Shown: positions 18,910 to 28,376 of the stretch, piece after piece
Numbering within the stretch: the stretch's first letter is position 1
How the letters are laid out: the number at the start of each line of letters is the position of its first letter
Translations under genes and position numbers: made by a program
The notes under the pieces: generated by a model
The model's input: the letters and a program-made list of their open reading frames with translations, nothing else
Databases searched by the model: none
Told to the model about the DNA's origin: nothing
Assembly (NCBI RefSeq): GCF_031010195.1
Contig: NZ_JAUAMC010000007.1
Coordinates: 186,001 to 250,000, forward strand
Length of the DNA: 64,000 nt
Source: Halomonas sp. SpR8
Lineage (GTDB): Bacteria > Pseudomonadota > Gammaproteobacteria > Pseudomonadales > Halomonadaceae
Direction: 5' to 3'

Positions 18910-19713
18910 ATGAACCGTATTGATCAGCGTTTCAGTGAACTTAAGCAGCAGGGTCGCAAGGCCTTGATTCCTTACATCACCGCCGGGGATCCAGCGCCGC
19001 AGCACACCGTAGGCTTTATGCATGCCCTGGTGGAAGCAGGTGCCGATGTCATTGAACTAGGCGTGCCGTTTTCCGATCCAATGGCAGATGGCCCGGTGAT
19101 TCAAAAAGCTTGTGAGCGTGCCTTAAAGCAGGGTACCCGGCTGATTGACCTTATGCAGATGGTTAAAGAGTTTCGCCAAACCGATACCACCACGCCGGTA
19201 GTGTTGATGGGGTATTTAAATCCTATTGAGCGGATTGGCTATGAGAACTTTGCTGATCAGGCAGCCAGTGTGGGCGTCGATGGGGTATTGATTGTTGATA
19301 TGCCGCCAGAAGAGGCTGACGAGATTGGGCCGCTGCTGAAATCACGTGATTTAGCCGCGATTTTTCTCGTTGCGCCTACCACTTCGCACCAGCGTGCCGC
19401 TACAATATGCGCCCACGGCGAAGGTTACTTGTACTATGTTTCGCTGAAAGGCGTTACTGGGGCCGCTACCCTAAACGCAGACGATGTGGCCGAGCACTTG
19501 GCGCCGTTGCGCGAAATGACCGATTTACCGCTCTGCGTTGGCTTTGGCATTCGTGATGGCGCAACCGCTGCAGAAGTCGCTAAAGTTGCCGATGGCGTTA
19601 TTGTAGGCAGCGCGTTGGTTAACCGCATTGCGGAAAGCGTCGATGTGCCGGAAACCATCCCGGGCCAGTTGAAAAGCGTATTAGCAGAAATGCGAACGGC
19701 GATGGATGCCTAA
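18910..19713 (+). CDS. trpA: Tryptophan synthase alpha chain
   Basis: 267 residues, the standard length. It cleaves indole-3-glycerol phosphate and passes indole through a tunnel to TrpB. Both catalytic residues are present at the standard numbers: Glu49 in [11 protein letters not shown] and Asp60 in [15 protein letters not shown] and GVIVGSALV form the phosphate site. Confidence 0.97.
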   Translation: MNRIDQRFSELKQQGRKALIPYITAGDPAPQHTVGFMHALVEAGADVIELGVPFSDPMADGPVIQKACERALKQGTRLIDLMQMVKEFRQTDTTTPVVLMGYLNPIERIGYENFADQAASVGVDGVLIVDMPPEEADEIGPLLKSRDLAAIFLVAPTTSHQRAATICAHGEGYLYYVSLKGVTGAATLNADDVAEHLAPLREMTDLPLCVGFGIRDGATAAEVAKVADGVIVGSALVNRIAESVDVPETIPGQLKSVLAEMRTAMDA

Positions 19714-19807
19714 AGCGGAATGCTTTATCGCCTAAACTGAATAGATTGACGACACTCATCAAGCTTGGTTTTGCCAGGCTTTGACGTATAACGGAAGCCT
19801 TTTTGAT

Positions 19808-20827
19808 ATGAGCTGGTTAGACAAGATCGTTCCCTCCATGGGTCGTATCCAGCGTAAAGACCGTCGCGCTAGCGTGCCCGACGGCCTTTGGCGTAAATGT
19901 CCCAAGTGCGAAGCGGTTCTCTATCTCCCTGAGTTAGAGAAACATAACAGCGTATGCCCCAAGTGCGATCACCACCTGCGCTTGACGGCGCGTAAGCGCT
20001 TGGACTGGTTCTTAGATAAAGCCGGACGCAAAGAGATTGCGGCGGAAATCGAACCCAATGATCGATTGAAATTCCGCGACTCTAAAAAATACAAAGACCG
20101 CCTGACCGCAGCGCAAAAAGATACCGGTGAGAAAGATGCGCTGGTTGCCATGCGCGGTGAGCTGGATGGTCTGCCGGTGGTGGCCGTTGCCTTTGAGTTC
20201 ACCTTTATGGGCGGCTCGATGGGGGCAGTGGTCGGCGAGAAGTTTGTTCGCGCCGCTACGCTGGCGTTGGAAGAGAGTATCCCGCTGGTGTGCTTTGCTG
20301 CCTCTGGTGGTGCGCGCATGCAGGAAGCACTCTTCTCGTTGATGCAGATGGCTAAGACCTCCGCTGCGCTTGAAAAACTCAAGCAAGCCGGTGTGCCGTA
20401 TATTTCGGTACTAACGGATCCCGTTTTTGGTGGCGTGTCAGCCTCGTTAGCGATGCTGGGTGATTTGAATATTGCCGAACCCAATGCCTTGATTGGTTTC
20501 GCAGGCCCGCGGGTTATCGAGCAAACGGTGCGTGAAACCTTGCCAGAAGGTTTTCAGCGCAGCGAATTTCTGCTCGAACACGGCACTGTCGATATGATCG
20601 TTCATCGCCATGAAATGCGTGAGCGAGTTGGCAGCGTACTGCGCAAGCTCACTCACCATGATGCTTCTCCCGTGAACACGCAGAATATCGACGAAATCGA
20701 TGTTTCTGAGCCGATCGTCGAGGAGCCTATGTTAGCCGATGTCGCAGATACCACTTTTCATAAGGTAGAACCGACGAAAGGTGATGCTCCCACCGCCAAG
20801 AGTGACGATCATACGCGCAATGCCTGA
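19808..20827 (+). CDS. accD: Acetyl-CoA carboxylase carboxyltransferase beta subunit
   Basis: The beta half of the carboxyltransferase that makes malonyl-CoA. An N-terminal zinc ribbon (CPKCEAVLY and CPKCDHHL, four Cys) precedes the crotonase-fold domain with [18 protein letters not shown] and [13 protein letters not shown] start at ATG 19808 (MSWLDKI), the conserved N-terminus, not the TTG 27 bases earlier. At 339 residues it is about 35 longer than in E. coli; the extra tail is acidic and probably disordered. The last codons overlap folC by 8 bases. Confidence 0.96.
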   Translation: MSWLDKIVPSMGRIQRKDRRASVPDGLWRKCPKCEAVLYLPELEKHNSVCPKCDHHLRLTARKRLDWFLDKAGRKEIAAEIEPNDRLKFRDSKKYKDRLTAAQKDTGEKDALVAMRGELDGLPVVAVAFEFTFMGGSMGAVVGEKFVRAATLALEESIPLVCFAASGGARMQEALFSLMQMAKTSAALEKLKQAGVPYISVLTDPVFGGVSASLAMLGDLNIAEPNALIGFAGPRVIEQTVRETLPEGFQRSEFLLEHGTVDMIVHRHEMRERVGSVLRKLTHHDASPVNTQNIDEIDVSEPIVEEPMLADVADTTFHKVEPTKGDAPTAKSDDHTRNA

Positions 20828-22163
20828 CTCTCTGGGGCCATACTCTCAAAAATCGTACTCTCTACAGCAGTGGCTCCAGCACTTGGAGACGCTGCACCCG
20901 GTAGGGATTGATCTTGGCCTGGAGCGGGTCTCGCAGGTGGCGCAGCGCATGGGGCTGCTTTCAAGCCCTATCGCTCCTTGCGTTATCACGGTGGCTGGCA
21001 CCAATGGCAAGGGTTCGACCCTTGCTATGATCGATAGCATTGCCCGCGCCCACGGTCAGCGAGTGGGCACCTATACCTCTCCCCATTTACTGCGCTATAA
21101 CGAGCGCGTCAAAATCGACGGTCAGGAAGCAGATGATGAACTGCTTGTACAGGGTTTTGAACAGGTTGAGCGCGCACGTCTGCAACAGCCGGCAATCAGC
21201 CTGACCTATTTTGAAGCGGGTACGCTGTGCGGTTTGTGGTGTTTGGCGGGCGCAAAGCTTGATCTTGCGGTACTCGAAGTGGGCTTGGGCGGACGGCTTG
21301 ATGCGGTCAATATTATCGATGCCGATGTGGCTGTTGTGACGACCATCGCCCAGGATCACGCTAACTTTTTGGGCACCGATCTGGCTCAGATTGGACGTGA
21401 AAAGGCCGGTATTTTCCGTGCGGGTCGACCCGCCGTACTGGGCAGCCAGACACTGCCCGCAAGCGTCGCTGAATGTGCCCAGGCATTGGCGGCACCGGCG
21501 TTTGTTTTGGGTCACCACTTCGCGCACCAAACTAGTACGAGTGAGCGCGCTGAATGGCGCTGGCAAGGGCAGCAAGCAGATGGTGCCAGTCTGGTTATAG
21601 ATGCGCTTACCGATCCTGGCCTACCCATCGATAATGCGGCGACTGCTTTGCAGGCGCTCGTGCTTACAAGCTTAGTGCTTGATGAGTCTAGCGTCAGAAA
21701 GGCGCTCAGCACGGTGCAATTGGCCGGTCGATTGCAATGGATTGGGCCTTGGTGTTTGGATGTCGGACATAATCCCCATGCCGCTGAATATATTGCCAGC
21801 CACTTGCCGCCACCGCCATCAGGTGGTCACCAGTGGGGACTTATCGGCATGTTGAACGATAAAGATGTAGACGGTGTTATAAAGGCACTTGCAGCGCGTA
21901 TTAGCGATTGGGTATGCGTAACGCTGCCAGGGGAGCGAGGGTGTCAGGCGGAAGCGCTGTCACAACGTATAATAGCTCAGGGAGGGCGAGTGCACTTTTG
22001 CGCCGAAACGCCGCAAGCAGGCGTTGATTGGCTCGCCAAAGTGCTAACGCCCAATGATCGTGTGTTGGCTACTGGGTCGTTCTTTACAGTCGCGGCCTTG
22101 TTAGCTCAGCCACTGCCAACAGGCGCTGCGTCGCTTGATGGAGACGGAAATGAAATACGGTAA
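20820..22163 (+). CDS. folC: Dihydrofolate/folylpolyglutamate synthase
   Basis: 447 residues. FolC makes dihydrofolate from dihydropteroate and then adds glutamates. Mur-ligase-family motifs are [13 protein letters not shown] (ATP loop), [38 protein letters not shown] and, in the C-terminal domain, DVGHNPHA. The ATG at 20820 matches FolC N-termini and overlaps the accD stop. accD-folC-dedD-cvpA-purF is a conserved gammaproteobacterial order. Confidence 0.96.
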   Translation: MPDSLGPYSQKSYSLQQWLQHLETLHPVGIDLGLERVSQVAQRMGLLSSPIAPCVITVAGTNGKGSTLAMIDSIARAHGQRVGTYTSPHLLRYNERVKIDGQEADDELLVQGFEQVERARLQQPAISLTYFEAGTLCGLWCLAGAKLDLAVLEVGLGGRLDAVNIIDADVAVVTTIAQDHANFLGTDLAQIGREKAGIFRAGRPAVLGSQTLPASVAECAQALAAPAFVLGHHFAHQTSTSERAEWRWQGQQADGASLVIDALTDPGLPIDNAATALQALVLTSLVLDESSVRKALSTVQLAGRLQWIGPWCLDVGHNPHAAEYIASHLPPPPSGGHQWGLIGMLNDKDVDGVIKALAARISDWVCVTLPGERGCQAEALSQRIIAQGGRVHFCAETPQAGVDWLAKVLTPNDRVLATGSFFTVAALLAQPLPTGAASLDGDGNEIR

Positions 22164-22839
22164 AACGGAACGTATTAGCGGTATTGTGATTCTACTCGCG
22201 CTGCTGGCAATTATCGTGCCGTGGCTAATGAGTGATCCCGCGCCGCGAGAAGATCGCCCGCAGCCAAGCTTTGTGATCGAGCAGCCGGTGGAAGTGGAGC
22301 GTCGTGATGTGCCCGCGCCCGAGAGACCTTCATCCATTAACGACCCGCTGTCACCTGCATCAAGTGGTGAAAACGAAGACGGTCAAGCCGACATCGACGC
22401 CAATCCTCGCTCGCCGAAAACTGATCAAATTGCGGCTTCGAATCAGTCACCCAGCCGTGCAGAAACGACGGGCTCCAGCGAGCCTGATGAAGCGCCTGCC
22501 ACCGTTGAGAGCGATCCCATCGCGGAGTTAATCGCCAGCAATAGTGCCAGCGGAGGAAACAGCGCTAATAGCTCTTCACAAAGCGCTTCGAGCCCATCTT
22601 CTAGCGCTCAGGGGGAGTGGGCAGTTCAGGTTGGTAGTTTTGGCGAAGCGGCGAACGCTCGGCGGTTGGATGAGCAACTCTCAGCAGAGGGCTTTACCGT
22701 CTATCAACGCGAGCGTAATAACAGTATGACTACCGTATTTGTGGGCCCTTACGCGACCTCTGAAGATGGCGAAGCCGCCATGACGTTGATTAAAGAGCGA
22801 GCCAATGTACAAGGGCTGCTTGTACGGGTAAGAGACTAA
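22150..22839 (+). CDS. dedD: DedD-like SPOR-domain cell-division protein
   Basis: 229 residues: a short cytoplasmic start, one membrane helix at about 12-27 (ISGIVILLALLAIIVPW), a long Ser/Pro/acidic low-complexity linker, and a C-terminal SPOR domain (WAVQVGSFGEAANARRLDEQL and later VFVGPYATSEDGE). SPOR domains bind denuded peptidoglycan at the septum. Position between folC and cvpA matches E. coli dedD. It overlaps folC by 14 bases, with GGAGA before the chosen ATG. Confidence 0.92.
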   Translation: MKYGKTERISGIVILLALLAIIVPWLMSDPAPREDRPQPSFVIEQPVEVERRDVPAPERPSSINDPLSPASSGENEDGQADIDANPRSPKTDQIAASNQSPSRAETTGSSEPDEAPATVESDPIAELIASNSASGGNSANSSSQSASSPSSSAQGEWAVQVGSFGEAANARRLDEQLSAEGFTVYQRERNNSMTTVFVGPYATSEDGEAAMTLIKERANVQGLLVRVRD

Positions 22840-22841
22840 TC

Positions 22842-23417
22842 ATGGCGTTAACCTGGATTGATGCGGTTTTCTTGGCCGTGCTGACGCTGTCGATGTTGGC
22901 CGGGTTCGTCAGAGGGTTTGTACGTGAAGCGCTAGGGCTGGCCGCCTGGGTGGTTGCCTTGATGGTGGCTCGAGTGCTTGCTGAGCCGGTAGCTGAATTA
23001 ATGAGTGGGCTTATCGAGAGCTTTGACGCCCGCTTGGTGCTTGCTTTTGTGCTGGTTATTTTCGCCGTTATCTTACTTTGCGGCATTGTGATTCGTTTGG
23101 TGCACGCTGCGGTAGAGTGGGTGGGCATGGGGCTATTGAACCGCGTGGCCGGGGCTGCTTTCGGTGTCGCCCGCGGGGCGGTTATTTTGCTCGTTGCAAC
23201 GGTGCTGATTACCCTTACGCCACTGGCTGAACTTCAAGCGTGGCAGGAAGCGGAGCTACGTCCGACGTTTATTCAACTGCGCGATTGGGCGGTGAGCCAG
23301 CTAAACCAGTGGGATCGCGAACTGCCCGAAGCTCCGACATCCTTACGTGATATCTCATTACCCGAACTACGCCTGCCCGGTACGGCAGAGCGCGAGGTTA
23401 TCCCAACAGGTGATTGA
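22842..23417 (+). CDS. cvpA: CvpA-family inner-membrane protein
   Basis: 191 residues with four membrane helices (about 5-22, 27-45, 62-84, 100-124) and a soluble amphipathic tail. MALTWIDAVFLAVLTLSMLAGF and the G-F-V-R-G-F-V-R-E turn are typical of CvpA. E. coli CvpA is linked to colicin V production and envelope stress; its molecular role is not settled. It sits 2 bases after dedD and 80 before purF. Confidence 0.92.
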   Translation: MALTWIDAVFLAVLTLSMLAGFVRGFVREALGLAAWVVALMVARVLAEPVAELMSGLIESFDARLVLAFVLVIFAVILLCGIVIRLVHAAVEWVGMGLLNRVAGAAFGVARGAVILLVATVLITLTPLAELQAWQEAELRPTFIQLRDWAVSQLNQWDRELPEAPTSLRDISLPELRLPGTAEREVIPTGD

Positions 23418-23497
23418 CCTGTCACTGAAGTTGAATCTACGAACGTACGGGCTTGTTTGGTTACAAGCAAGCCATGGCATTAAGCGAGGTAACGTGA

Positions 23498-25018
23498 ATG
23501 TGCGGTATAGTGGGCCTTCTGGGCAAGCAAGCGGTAAATCAGGGAATCTACGATGCCCTGACCGTACTTCAGCATCGTGGCCAGGACGCTGCCGGCATGA
23601 TGACATGGAGCGAGGGACGCTTCTTACTGCGCAAAAGTAACGGCTTGGTGCGTGATGTTTTTCATACCCGCCATATGGCCCGCCTAAAAGGCAATCTAGG
23701 CATTGGTCACGTGCGTTACCCAACGGCAGGCTCTTCAAGCGAGGCTGAGTCGCAGCCGTTCTATGTTAACTCGCCTTACGGTATTGCGCTGGCGCATAAC
23801 GGTAACTTGACTAACTCTGAGCAGTTGAAGCAGGAGCTGTTCTCTACGGATTTACGCCACATCAATACCAGCTCCGATTCTGAAGTGCTGCTCAACGTCT
23901 TTGCCCACGAGCTGGGCAAGCAGGGGTTGCACCTGGAAGCGGAAGATATTTTTGATGCCGTGCGTCGTGTGCATCGTCGCTGCAAAGGCGGTTATGCGGC
24001 CGTGGCGATCATCAATGGCTTCGGTATGGTGGCGTTCCGCGACCCCTTCGGCATTCGCCCGGTGGTGTTTGGCACTCGTGAAGAGGAGAACGGCCAGGCG
24101 GTAATGATCGCCTCTGAATCCGTTGCCTTGGATGTGGGCGGTTTCGAGCTTGAGCGCGATCTATCGCCCGGTGAAGCGATCTTTGTCGATATCGAAGGTA
24201 ATATTCACACTCAGGTGTGCGCTGACCGCCCGCAGCTGCGTTCGTGCATTTTCGAGCATGTCTATCTCGCTCGTCCTGACTCGCTGTTAGACGGTGCCTA
24301 CGTATATGGCACCCGCATGCAGATGGGGCGTAAGTTGGGCGATCGTATCTTAAACGAGTGGCCGGATCATGATATCGATGTGGTGATTCCGATTCCGGAT
24401 ACCTCGCGCACCTCTGCGCTGGAAATGGCCCAGCATCTTGGAGTGACCTATCGCGAAGGATTTATGAAGAATCGCTATATTGGCCGGACCTTCATCATGC
24501 CGGGACAGACTCAGCGTAAGAAATCGGTGCGCCAAAAACTCAATGCCATCGATGTTGAGTTCAAAGGCAAAAACGTCCTGCTGGTGGACGACTCGATTGT
24601 ACGTGGCACTACTTGTAAGCAGATTATTCAGATGGCTCGCGATGCAGGAGCGTGTAAAGTTTATTTTGCCTCGGCTGCGCCCCCGGTACGCTTCCCCAAT
24701 GTGTATGGCATCGATATGCCAGCGGCATCTGAGCTGATCGCTCATGGTCGTAGTGAAGCAGAAGTGGGGGATTTGATTGGCGCTGATCGTATCTTCTACC
24801 AAAATTTGGAAGATCTAAAAGCGGCTTGTCGGGAAGTTAATCCTGATATGGAAGAGTTTGATTGCTCGGTGTTTGATGGCAAGTACGTGACTGGCGATAT
24901 CGACGATGCCTACCTGGCTGCCTTGGAAGCTAGCCGCAATGATTCCGCCAAGGATCAAAGTGCCGGTGACCATGCGCTGGTCGATATGCACAATCAGGAC
25001 GATGACCTGGACGATTAG
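23498..25018 (+). CDS. purF: Amidophosphoribosyltransferase
   Basis: 506 residues, the first committed enzyme of purine synthesis. After removal of Met, Cys2 of MCGIVGLLG is the glutaminase nucleophile; the C-terminal phosphoribosyltransferase domain has the PRPP motif [13 protein letters not shown]. It lacks an extended propeptide, so it is the E. coli-like type. An acidic tail of about 20 residues ends the protein. metZ begins 12 bases after its stop. Confidence 0.97.
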   Translation: MCGIVGLLGKQAVNQGIYDALTVLQHRGQDAAGMMTWSEGRFLLRKSNGLVRDVFHTRHMARLKGNLGIGHVRYPTAGSSSEAESQPFYVNSPYGIALAHNGNLTNSEQLKQELFSTDLRHINTSSDSEVLLNVFAHELGKQGLHLEAEDIFDAVRRVHRRCKGGYAAVAIINGFGMVAFRDPFGIRPVVFGTREEENGQAVMIASESVALDVGGFELERDLSPGEAIFVDIEGNIHTQVCADRPQLRSCIFEHVYLARPDSLLDGAYVYGTRMQMGRKLGDRILNEWPDHDIDVVIPIPDTSRTSALEMAQHLGVTYREGFMKNRYIGRTFIMPGQTQRKKSVRQKLNAIDVEFKGKNVLLVDDSIVRGTTCKQIIQMARDAGACKVYFASAAPPVRFPNVYGIDMPAASELIAHGRSEAEVGDLIGADRIFYQNLEDLKAACREVNPDMEEFDCSVFDGKYVTGDIDDAYLAALEASRNDSAKDQSAGDHALVDMHNQDDDLDD

Positions 25019-25030
25019 GAGAGACGCCTT

Positions 25031-26257
25031 ATGTATGATGATGATCACCAGGAAGACAGTCACCAGATTGGCAGCCAACAAGACGAATGGTCACTAGAGA
25101 CGCTGGCGATCCGTGCGGGTCATCAGCGCACCTTCGAGCAGGAGCACTCGGAGCCTATTTTTCCGACCTCAAGCTTTGTCTACGCAAGCGCTGCTGAAGC
25201 GGCGCGTAAGTTCGGTGGGCATGAGCCGGGTAACGTTTACTCGCGCTTTACCAACCCTACGGTGCATACCTTTGAGCGCCGCCTAGCGGCTCTTGAGGGT
25301 GGCGAGCGCTGTGTCGCCACCAGCTCGGGCATGTCAGCGATTCTTTCCACCGTGCTGGCGCTGCTTTCAGCAGGTGATGAGATTGTGGCTTCCCGGTCGC
25401 TGTTTGGCTCGACAGTGAGTCTGTTTGATAAATACTTTGGTAAATTCGGTATTACCACGCGTTATGTTGAGCTTTCCAATGTTGCTGCGTGGGAAGCTGC
25501 CATTACCCCCAAAACGAGGCTACTGTTTGCCGAAACGCCCTCAAATCCGCTATCAGAAATTGCCGATATACCAGCCCTGGTAGCGTTGGCAAAGCGTCAC
25601 GATGCGTTCTTGGCCATTGATAACTGCTTTCTTACCCCGGCGCTGCAGCAGCCACTGGCGTTAGGCGCCGATTTGGTTATTCACTCGGCGACCAAGTATT
25701 TGGACGGCCAAGGCCGTGCAGTCGGCGGTGCCGTGGTAGGTAGTCATGCACTGCTTGAAGAAGTCTTCGGCGTGGTACGCACTTGCGGGCCTTGCCTTAG
25801 CCCCTTCAACGCGTGGATTTTTACCAAGGGTCTGGAAACCCTGTCGCTGCGCATGAATGCTCACTGTGACAACGCCTTGACCCTGGCGCGCTGGCTAGAT
25901 GCCCACCCGGCGGTTAACCAGGTGTTCTATAGCGGCCTGGAAAATCATCCCCAGCACTTTTTGGCTAAGCAACAGCAAAAAGGTTTTGGCGCCGTATTGG
26001 GTTTTGAAGTGAAGGGCGGCCAGGAGGGCGCGTGGCAGGTGATCGATGCGACGCGTATGCTTTCGATCACGGGCAACTTAGGTGATGTTAAAACTACCAT
26101 TACTCATCCTGCGACGACGACCCATGGCCGTTTATCGGATATGCAGAAAGAAGCGGCGGGTATTTCGCCAGGGCTGATTCGTGTGGCGGTAGGCCTTGAG
26201 AGCCAGCAGGATATCCAGCGCGATCTTGCCCGTGGCCTGGATGTTCTCGCTGGCTAG
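25031..26257 (+). CDS. metZ: O-succinylhomoserine sulfhydrylase
   Basis: 408 residues of the Cys/Met-metabolism PLP family. The PLP Lys is in HSATKYLDGQGRAVGG, and the cofactor region includes SSGMSAILST and YSRFTNPT. In Pseudomonas metZ also follows purF and makes homocysteine directly from O-succinylhomoserine and sulfide; the Q-G-R-A-V-G-G context is that of MetZ and not of cystathionine enzymes. The first 20 residues are acidic and variable. Confidence 0.93.
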   Translation: MYDDDHQEDSHQIGSQQDEWSLETLAIRAGHQRTFEQEHSEPIFPTSSFVYASAAEAARKFGGHEPGNVYSRFTNPTVHTFERRLAALEGGERCVATSSGMSAILSTVLALLSAGDEIVASRSLFGSTVSLFDKYFGKFGITTRYVELSNVAAWEAAITPKTRLLFAETPSNPLSEIADIPALVALAKRHDAFLAIDNCFLTPALQQPLALGADLVIHSATKYLDGQGRAVGGAVVGSHALLEEVFGVVRTCGPCLSPFNAWIFTKGLETLSLRMNAHCDNALTLARWLDAHPAVNQVFYSGLENHPQHFLAKQQQKGFGAVLGFEVKGGQEGAWQVIDATRMLSITGNLGDVKTTITHPATTTHGRLSDMQKEAAGISPGLIRVAVGLESQQDIQRDLARGLDVLAG

Positions 26258-26284
26258 TTGATAGTGAGCAATCCGGCGCGGTAA

Positions 26285-26319
26285 CGAAAAACCCACCTTT
26301 GATGAAGGTGGGTTTTTCG
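26285..26319. terminator. Strong bidirectional terminator after metZ
   Basis: A perfect 15-bp stem starting CGAAAAACCCACC, loop TGATG, with A5 on one side and T5 on the other. It can end transcripts from metZ (plus) and from the small minus-strand gene that converges on it. Confidence 0.92.
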
Positions 26320-26374
26320 TATTTCTGAAACTTAATGGATCATATCCTGTGCAAGCAAAGAACCATTATGTGTT

Positions 26375-26653
26375 TTAAGAAGCGTTGCGGTGGGGCAAAT
26401 CCGATAGCGCAATCTGGTCTTCATTATTGGAAGAGCGATTGATGTGCGAGCTCGGAGCAACAACGCTGTTTTTCTCTGCACCGCCATTAACCAAAGGCAA
26501 ATCAGCCGGTGTCATGTGCAAAGTGTCAGCGCTGTAATTCGCTGAAGAGCTAGGGTGAACAATCTGGTTAAGTTCGCCAGAGCCCTGTTCAGCTAGGACA
26601 GCAGTAGAAGTCAATGTCATGGCAATAGCGGTGATAAGGGTGATTTTTTTCAT
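26375..26653 (-). CDS. Small secreted protein of unknown function
   Basis: 92 residues. A strong signal peptide (MKKITLITAIAMTLTSTAVLA) is followed by about 70 polar residues rich in Ser and Asn. The mature part has two related segments: a first HPSSSANYSADTLHMTPADLP followed by LVNGG, and a second APSSHINRSSNNEDQIALSDLP. Each ends in a D-L-P motif, which suggests an internal duplication. No family recognised. AGAGAG precedes the ATG, and a 7-bp inverted repeat lies in the leader. Confidence 0.65.
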   Translation of the reverse strand: MKKITLITAIAMTLTSTAVLAEQGSGELNQIVHPSSSANYSADTLHMTPADLPLVNGGAEKNSVVAPSSHINRSSNNEDQIALSDLPHRNAS

Positions 26654-26681
26654 GATTGGCGCTCTCTAATAGAAAATTTGT

Positions 26682-26706
26682 GTGCAGCTGTTTGATGACG
26701 CTGCAC
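26682..26706 (-). repeat. Inverted repeat in the leader of the small secreted gene
   Basis: Arms GTGCAGC and GCTGCAC are perfect complements around an 11-base spacer, 29 bases upstream of the start codon at 26653. It could be an operator or a stem in the mRNA leader. Confidence 0.4.
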
Positions 26707-27049
26707 GATGCCTCTTAGGACATGCGATAATAGTAAGCGTGCAAACAAAATAATAAAATTGAATAAAATTGCTTATATTTTCTTAAATTATTCACTTTTT
26801 TAGAATGAATTGTCGGGTCCATTTTACAAAAGCGCTGCGTAAAAATTGTTAGCCGATTATTCAATGGTTTTTACGAATGAAATATTCTGCTTTTTTCAGA
26901 GGTTTTCAGTAGCCTATAGCGGTAAGGTTCACGGCATGATGAATAATGTAACGAATAGCGTAATCCCAGCTCTGATAAGTGCGTTGGCGAAGCTAGAGTC
27001 GTCATAGAGAAGTTGAAGTATCCATAGAAAAGAAGTAGTCATAGATAAA
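26707..27049. other. Long AT-rich gap without a gene
   Basis: This divergent spacer between the small secreted gene and the cytochrome b561 gene holds no coding frame I can support. It is clearly more AT-rich than its surroundings up to about 26930. Near its end CATAGA occurs three times (27003, 27023, 27040) in loosely repeated surroundings. Promoters for both neighbours should lie here, but I cannot assign a convincing pair of hexamers. Confidence 0.5.
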
Positions 27050-27064
27050 ATGAGGAATAGCATA

Positions 27065-27631
27065 ATGTTGCGGAACAGTCGCAGCGGATGGGGGTTGATC
27101 AGTATTCTATTTCACTGGCTAAGCGCGCTGACCATTATTGGACTGTTTGCGTTGGGCTGGTGGATGACCGATTTGGGCTATTATGACCCTTGGTATAACC
27201 AGGGGCCCTGGGTACACCGCTCAATTGGTATCCTGCTGCTGTTTGCCACACTGGCGCGTTTGGTATGGCGCTTCGTCCAGCCGACACCCCGTGCAGAGGG
27301 AAGCCGTTTGGAAACTATTGCGGCTCATCTCGGTCATATTCTCCTTTATTTGCTTGTATTAGCGGTCATGGTGAGTGGCTACTTAATCTCTACCGCCGAT
27401 GGTCGTGGTATCAGTGTATTTGGTTGGTTTGAAGTGCCTGCGCTGTTATATGACTTGCCTAATCAGGCAAGCTTGGCAGGTGACATCCATTGGTACAGCG
27501 CATTGGCGCTAATGATTCTTGCCGGTGGGCATGCGCTCGCAGCGCTCAAGCACCATTGGTTGGACAAGCACGCCACGCTGGTGCGCATGCTTAATCCAGT
27601 CTATAGCATGCGCTCTGATTCAAAGTCGTAA
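27065..27631 (+). CDS. Cytochrome b561-family protein
   Basis: 188 residues with four membrane helices. Candidate haem ligands are His in FHWLSAL (helix 1), WVHRSIG, DIHWYSA and GGHALAALKHHWL (helix 4), the CybB pattern. Family members are di-haem quinol or superoxide-linked electron carriers in the inner membrane. I start at 27065, where GAGGA is well placed, instead of at 27050. The next gene is YceI, a frequent partner. Confidence 0.88.
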   Translation: MLRNSRSGWGLISILFHWLSALTIIGLFALGWWMTDLGYYDPWYNQGPWVHRSIGILLLFATLARLVWRFVQPTPRAEGSRLETIAAHLGHILLYLLVLAVMVSGYLISTADGRGISVFGWFEVPALLYDLPNQASLAGDIHWYSALALMILAGGHALAALKHHWLDKHATLVRMLNPVYSMRSDSKS

Positions 27632-27710
27632 GATAGATTCGTTTTGACCGGCGTGAAGGCGATATTCGCCTGTCACGGTGTTTATTAAGTAACCCAAGGA
27701 GTTGTTTATT

Positions 27711-28295
27711 ATGTTGAAGAAGACTGCATTTGCCACTGCGATTGCCGCCGCGGCGCTGGTACCATTGAGTCAGGCCCAGGCAGCTGACTATCAAATCGAT
27801 ACCGAAGGCCAGCACGCTTTCGTTCAATTTAAAATTTCACACCTGGGTTTCTCTTACATCCTGGGCAGCTTTGAAGAGTTTGATGGCCAGTTTGCTTACG
27901 ATCCTGAAAACCTCGATGCCTCCTCTGCCGAAATCGAAGTGCAGGTTAATAGCCTGACCAGCAACCACGCTGAGCGTGATCGCCATATCTTAAGCGATGA
28001 CTTCCTCAATGCTAGCGAGTTCCCCACCGCTACGTTCACCTCAACAGGCTTTGAATCAACTGGCGAGAATGAAGGTGTGCTAACCGGTGACCTGACCCTA
28101 CACGGCGAAACCCAGGAAATTGAAATGCCGGTGACGTTGATGGGTGAAGGCGATGACCCTTGGGGCAATTACCGTGCTGGTTTTGAAGGCAGCACTACGC
28201 TGACTCTGGGTGATTACGGCATCGATATGAGCGATTTCCCTGAATCGATGCATGAACTTGAGCTATACGTCACGTTTGAAGGTATTCGTCAGTAA
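27711..28295 (+). CDS. YceI-family periplasmic protein
   Basis: 194 residues: signal peptide (to AQAA near residue 25), then the YceI lipocalin-like barrel, seen in HAFVQFKISHLGFSYILGSFEEFDG, VNSLTSNHAERDRHILSDDFL and FPTATFTSTGF. The family binds isoprenoid quinones or other lipids; YceI is induced by alkaline or osmotic stress in E. coli. AAGGAG precedes the ATG by 9 bases. Pairing with cytochrome b561 suggests a quinone or redox role. Confidence 0.92.
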   Translation: MLKKTAFATAIAAAALVPLSQAQAADYQIDTEGQHAFVQFKISHLGFSYILGSFEEFDGQFAYDPENLDASSAEIEVQVNSLTSNHAERDRHILSDDFLNASEFPTATFTSTGFESTGENEGVLTGDLTLHGETQEIEMPVTLMGEGDDPWGNYRAGFEGSTTLTLGDYGIDMSDFPESMHELELYVTFEGIRQ

Positions 28296-28312
28296 AGAGT
28301 ATGTTCAGTTAA

Positions 28313-28346
28313 GCGCCATCACCCCGTTAGGGGTGGTGGCGTTTTT
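28313..28346 (+). terminator. Intrinsic terminator after the YceI gene
   Basis: A 12-bp stem (CGCCATCACCCC with one G-T pair on the other arm), loop GTTA, then T5. It ends the cytochrome b561-YceI transcript before the MATE gene. Confidence 0.9.
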
Positions 28347-28376
28347 GCGTTTAAGGTAAATGAAAGGAGAGTTGAC

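Noticed and set aside
23451..23468. GCTTGT/ACAAGC hairpin before purF as an attenuator
   Set aside because: Only 6 bp and no T-run; it overlaps nothing that suggests regulation.
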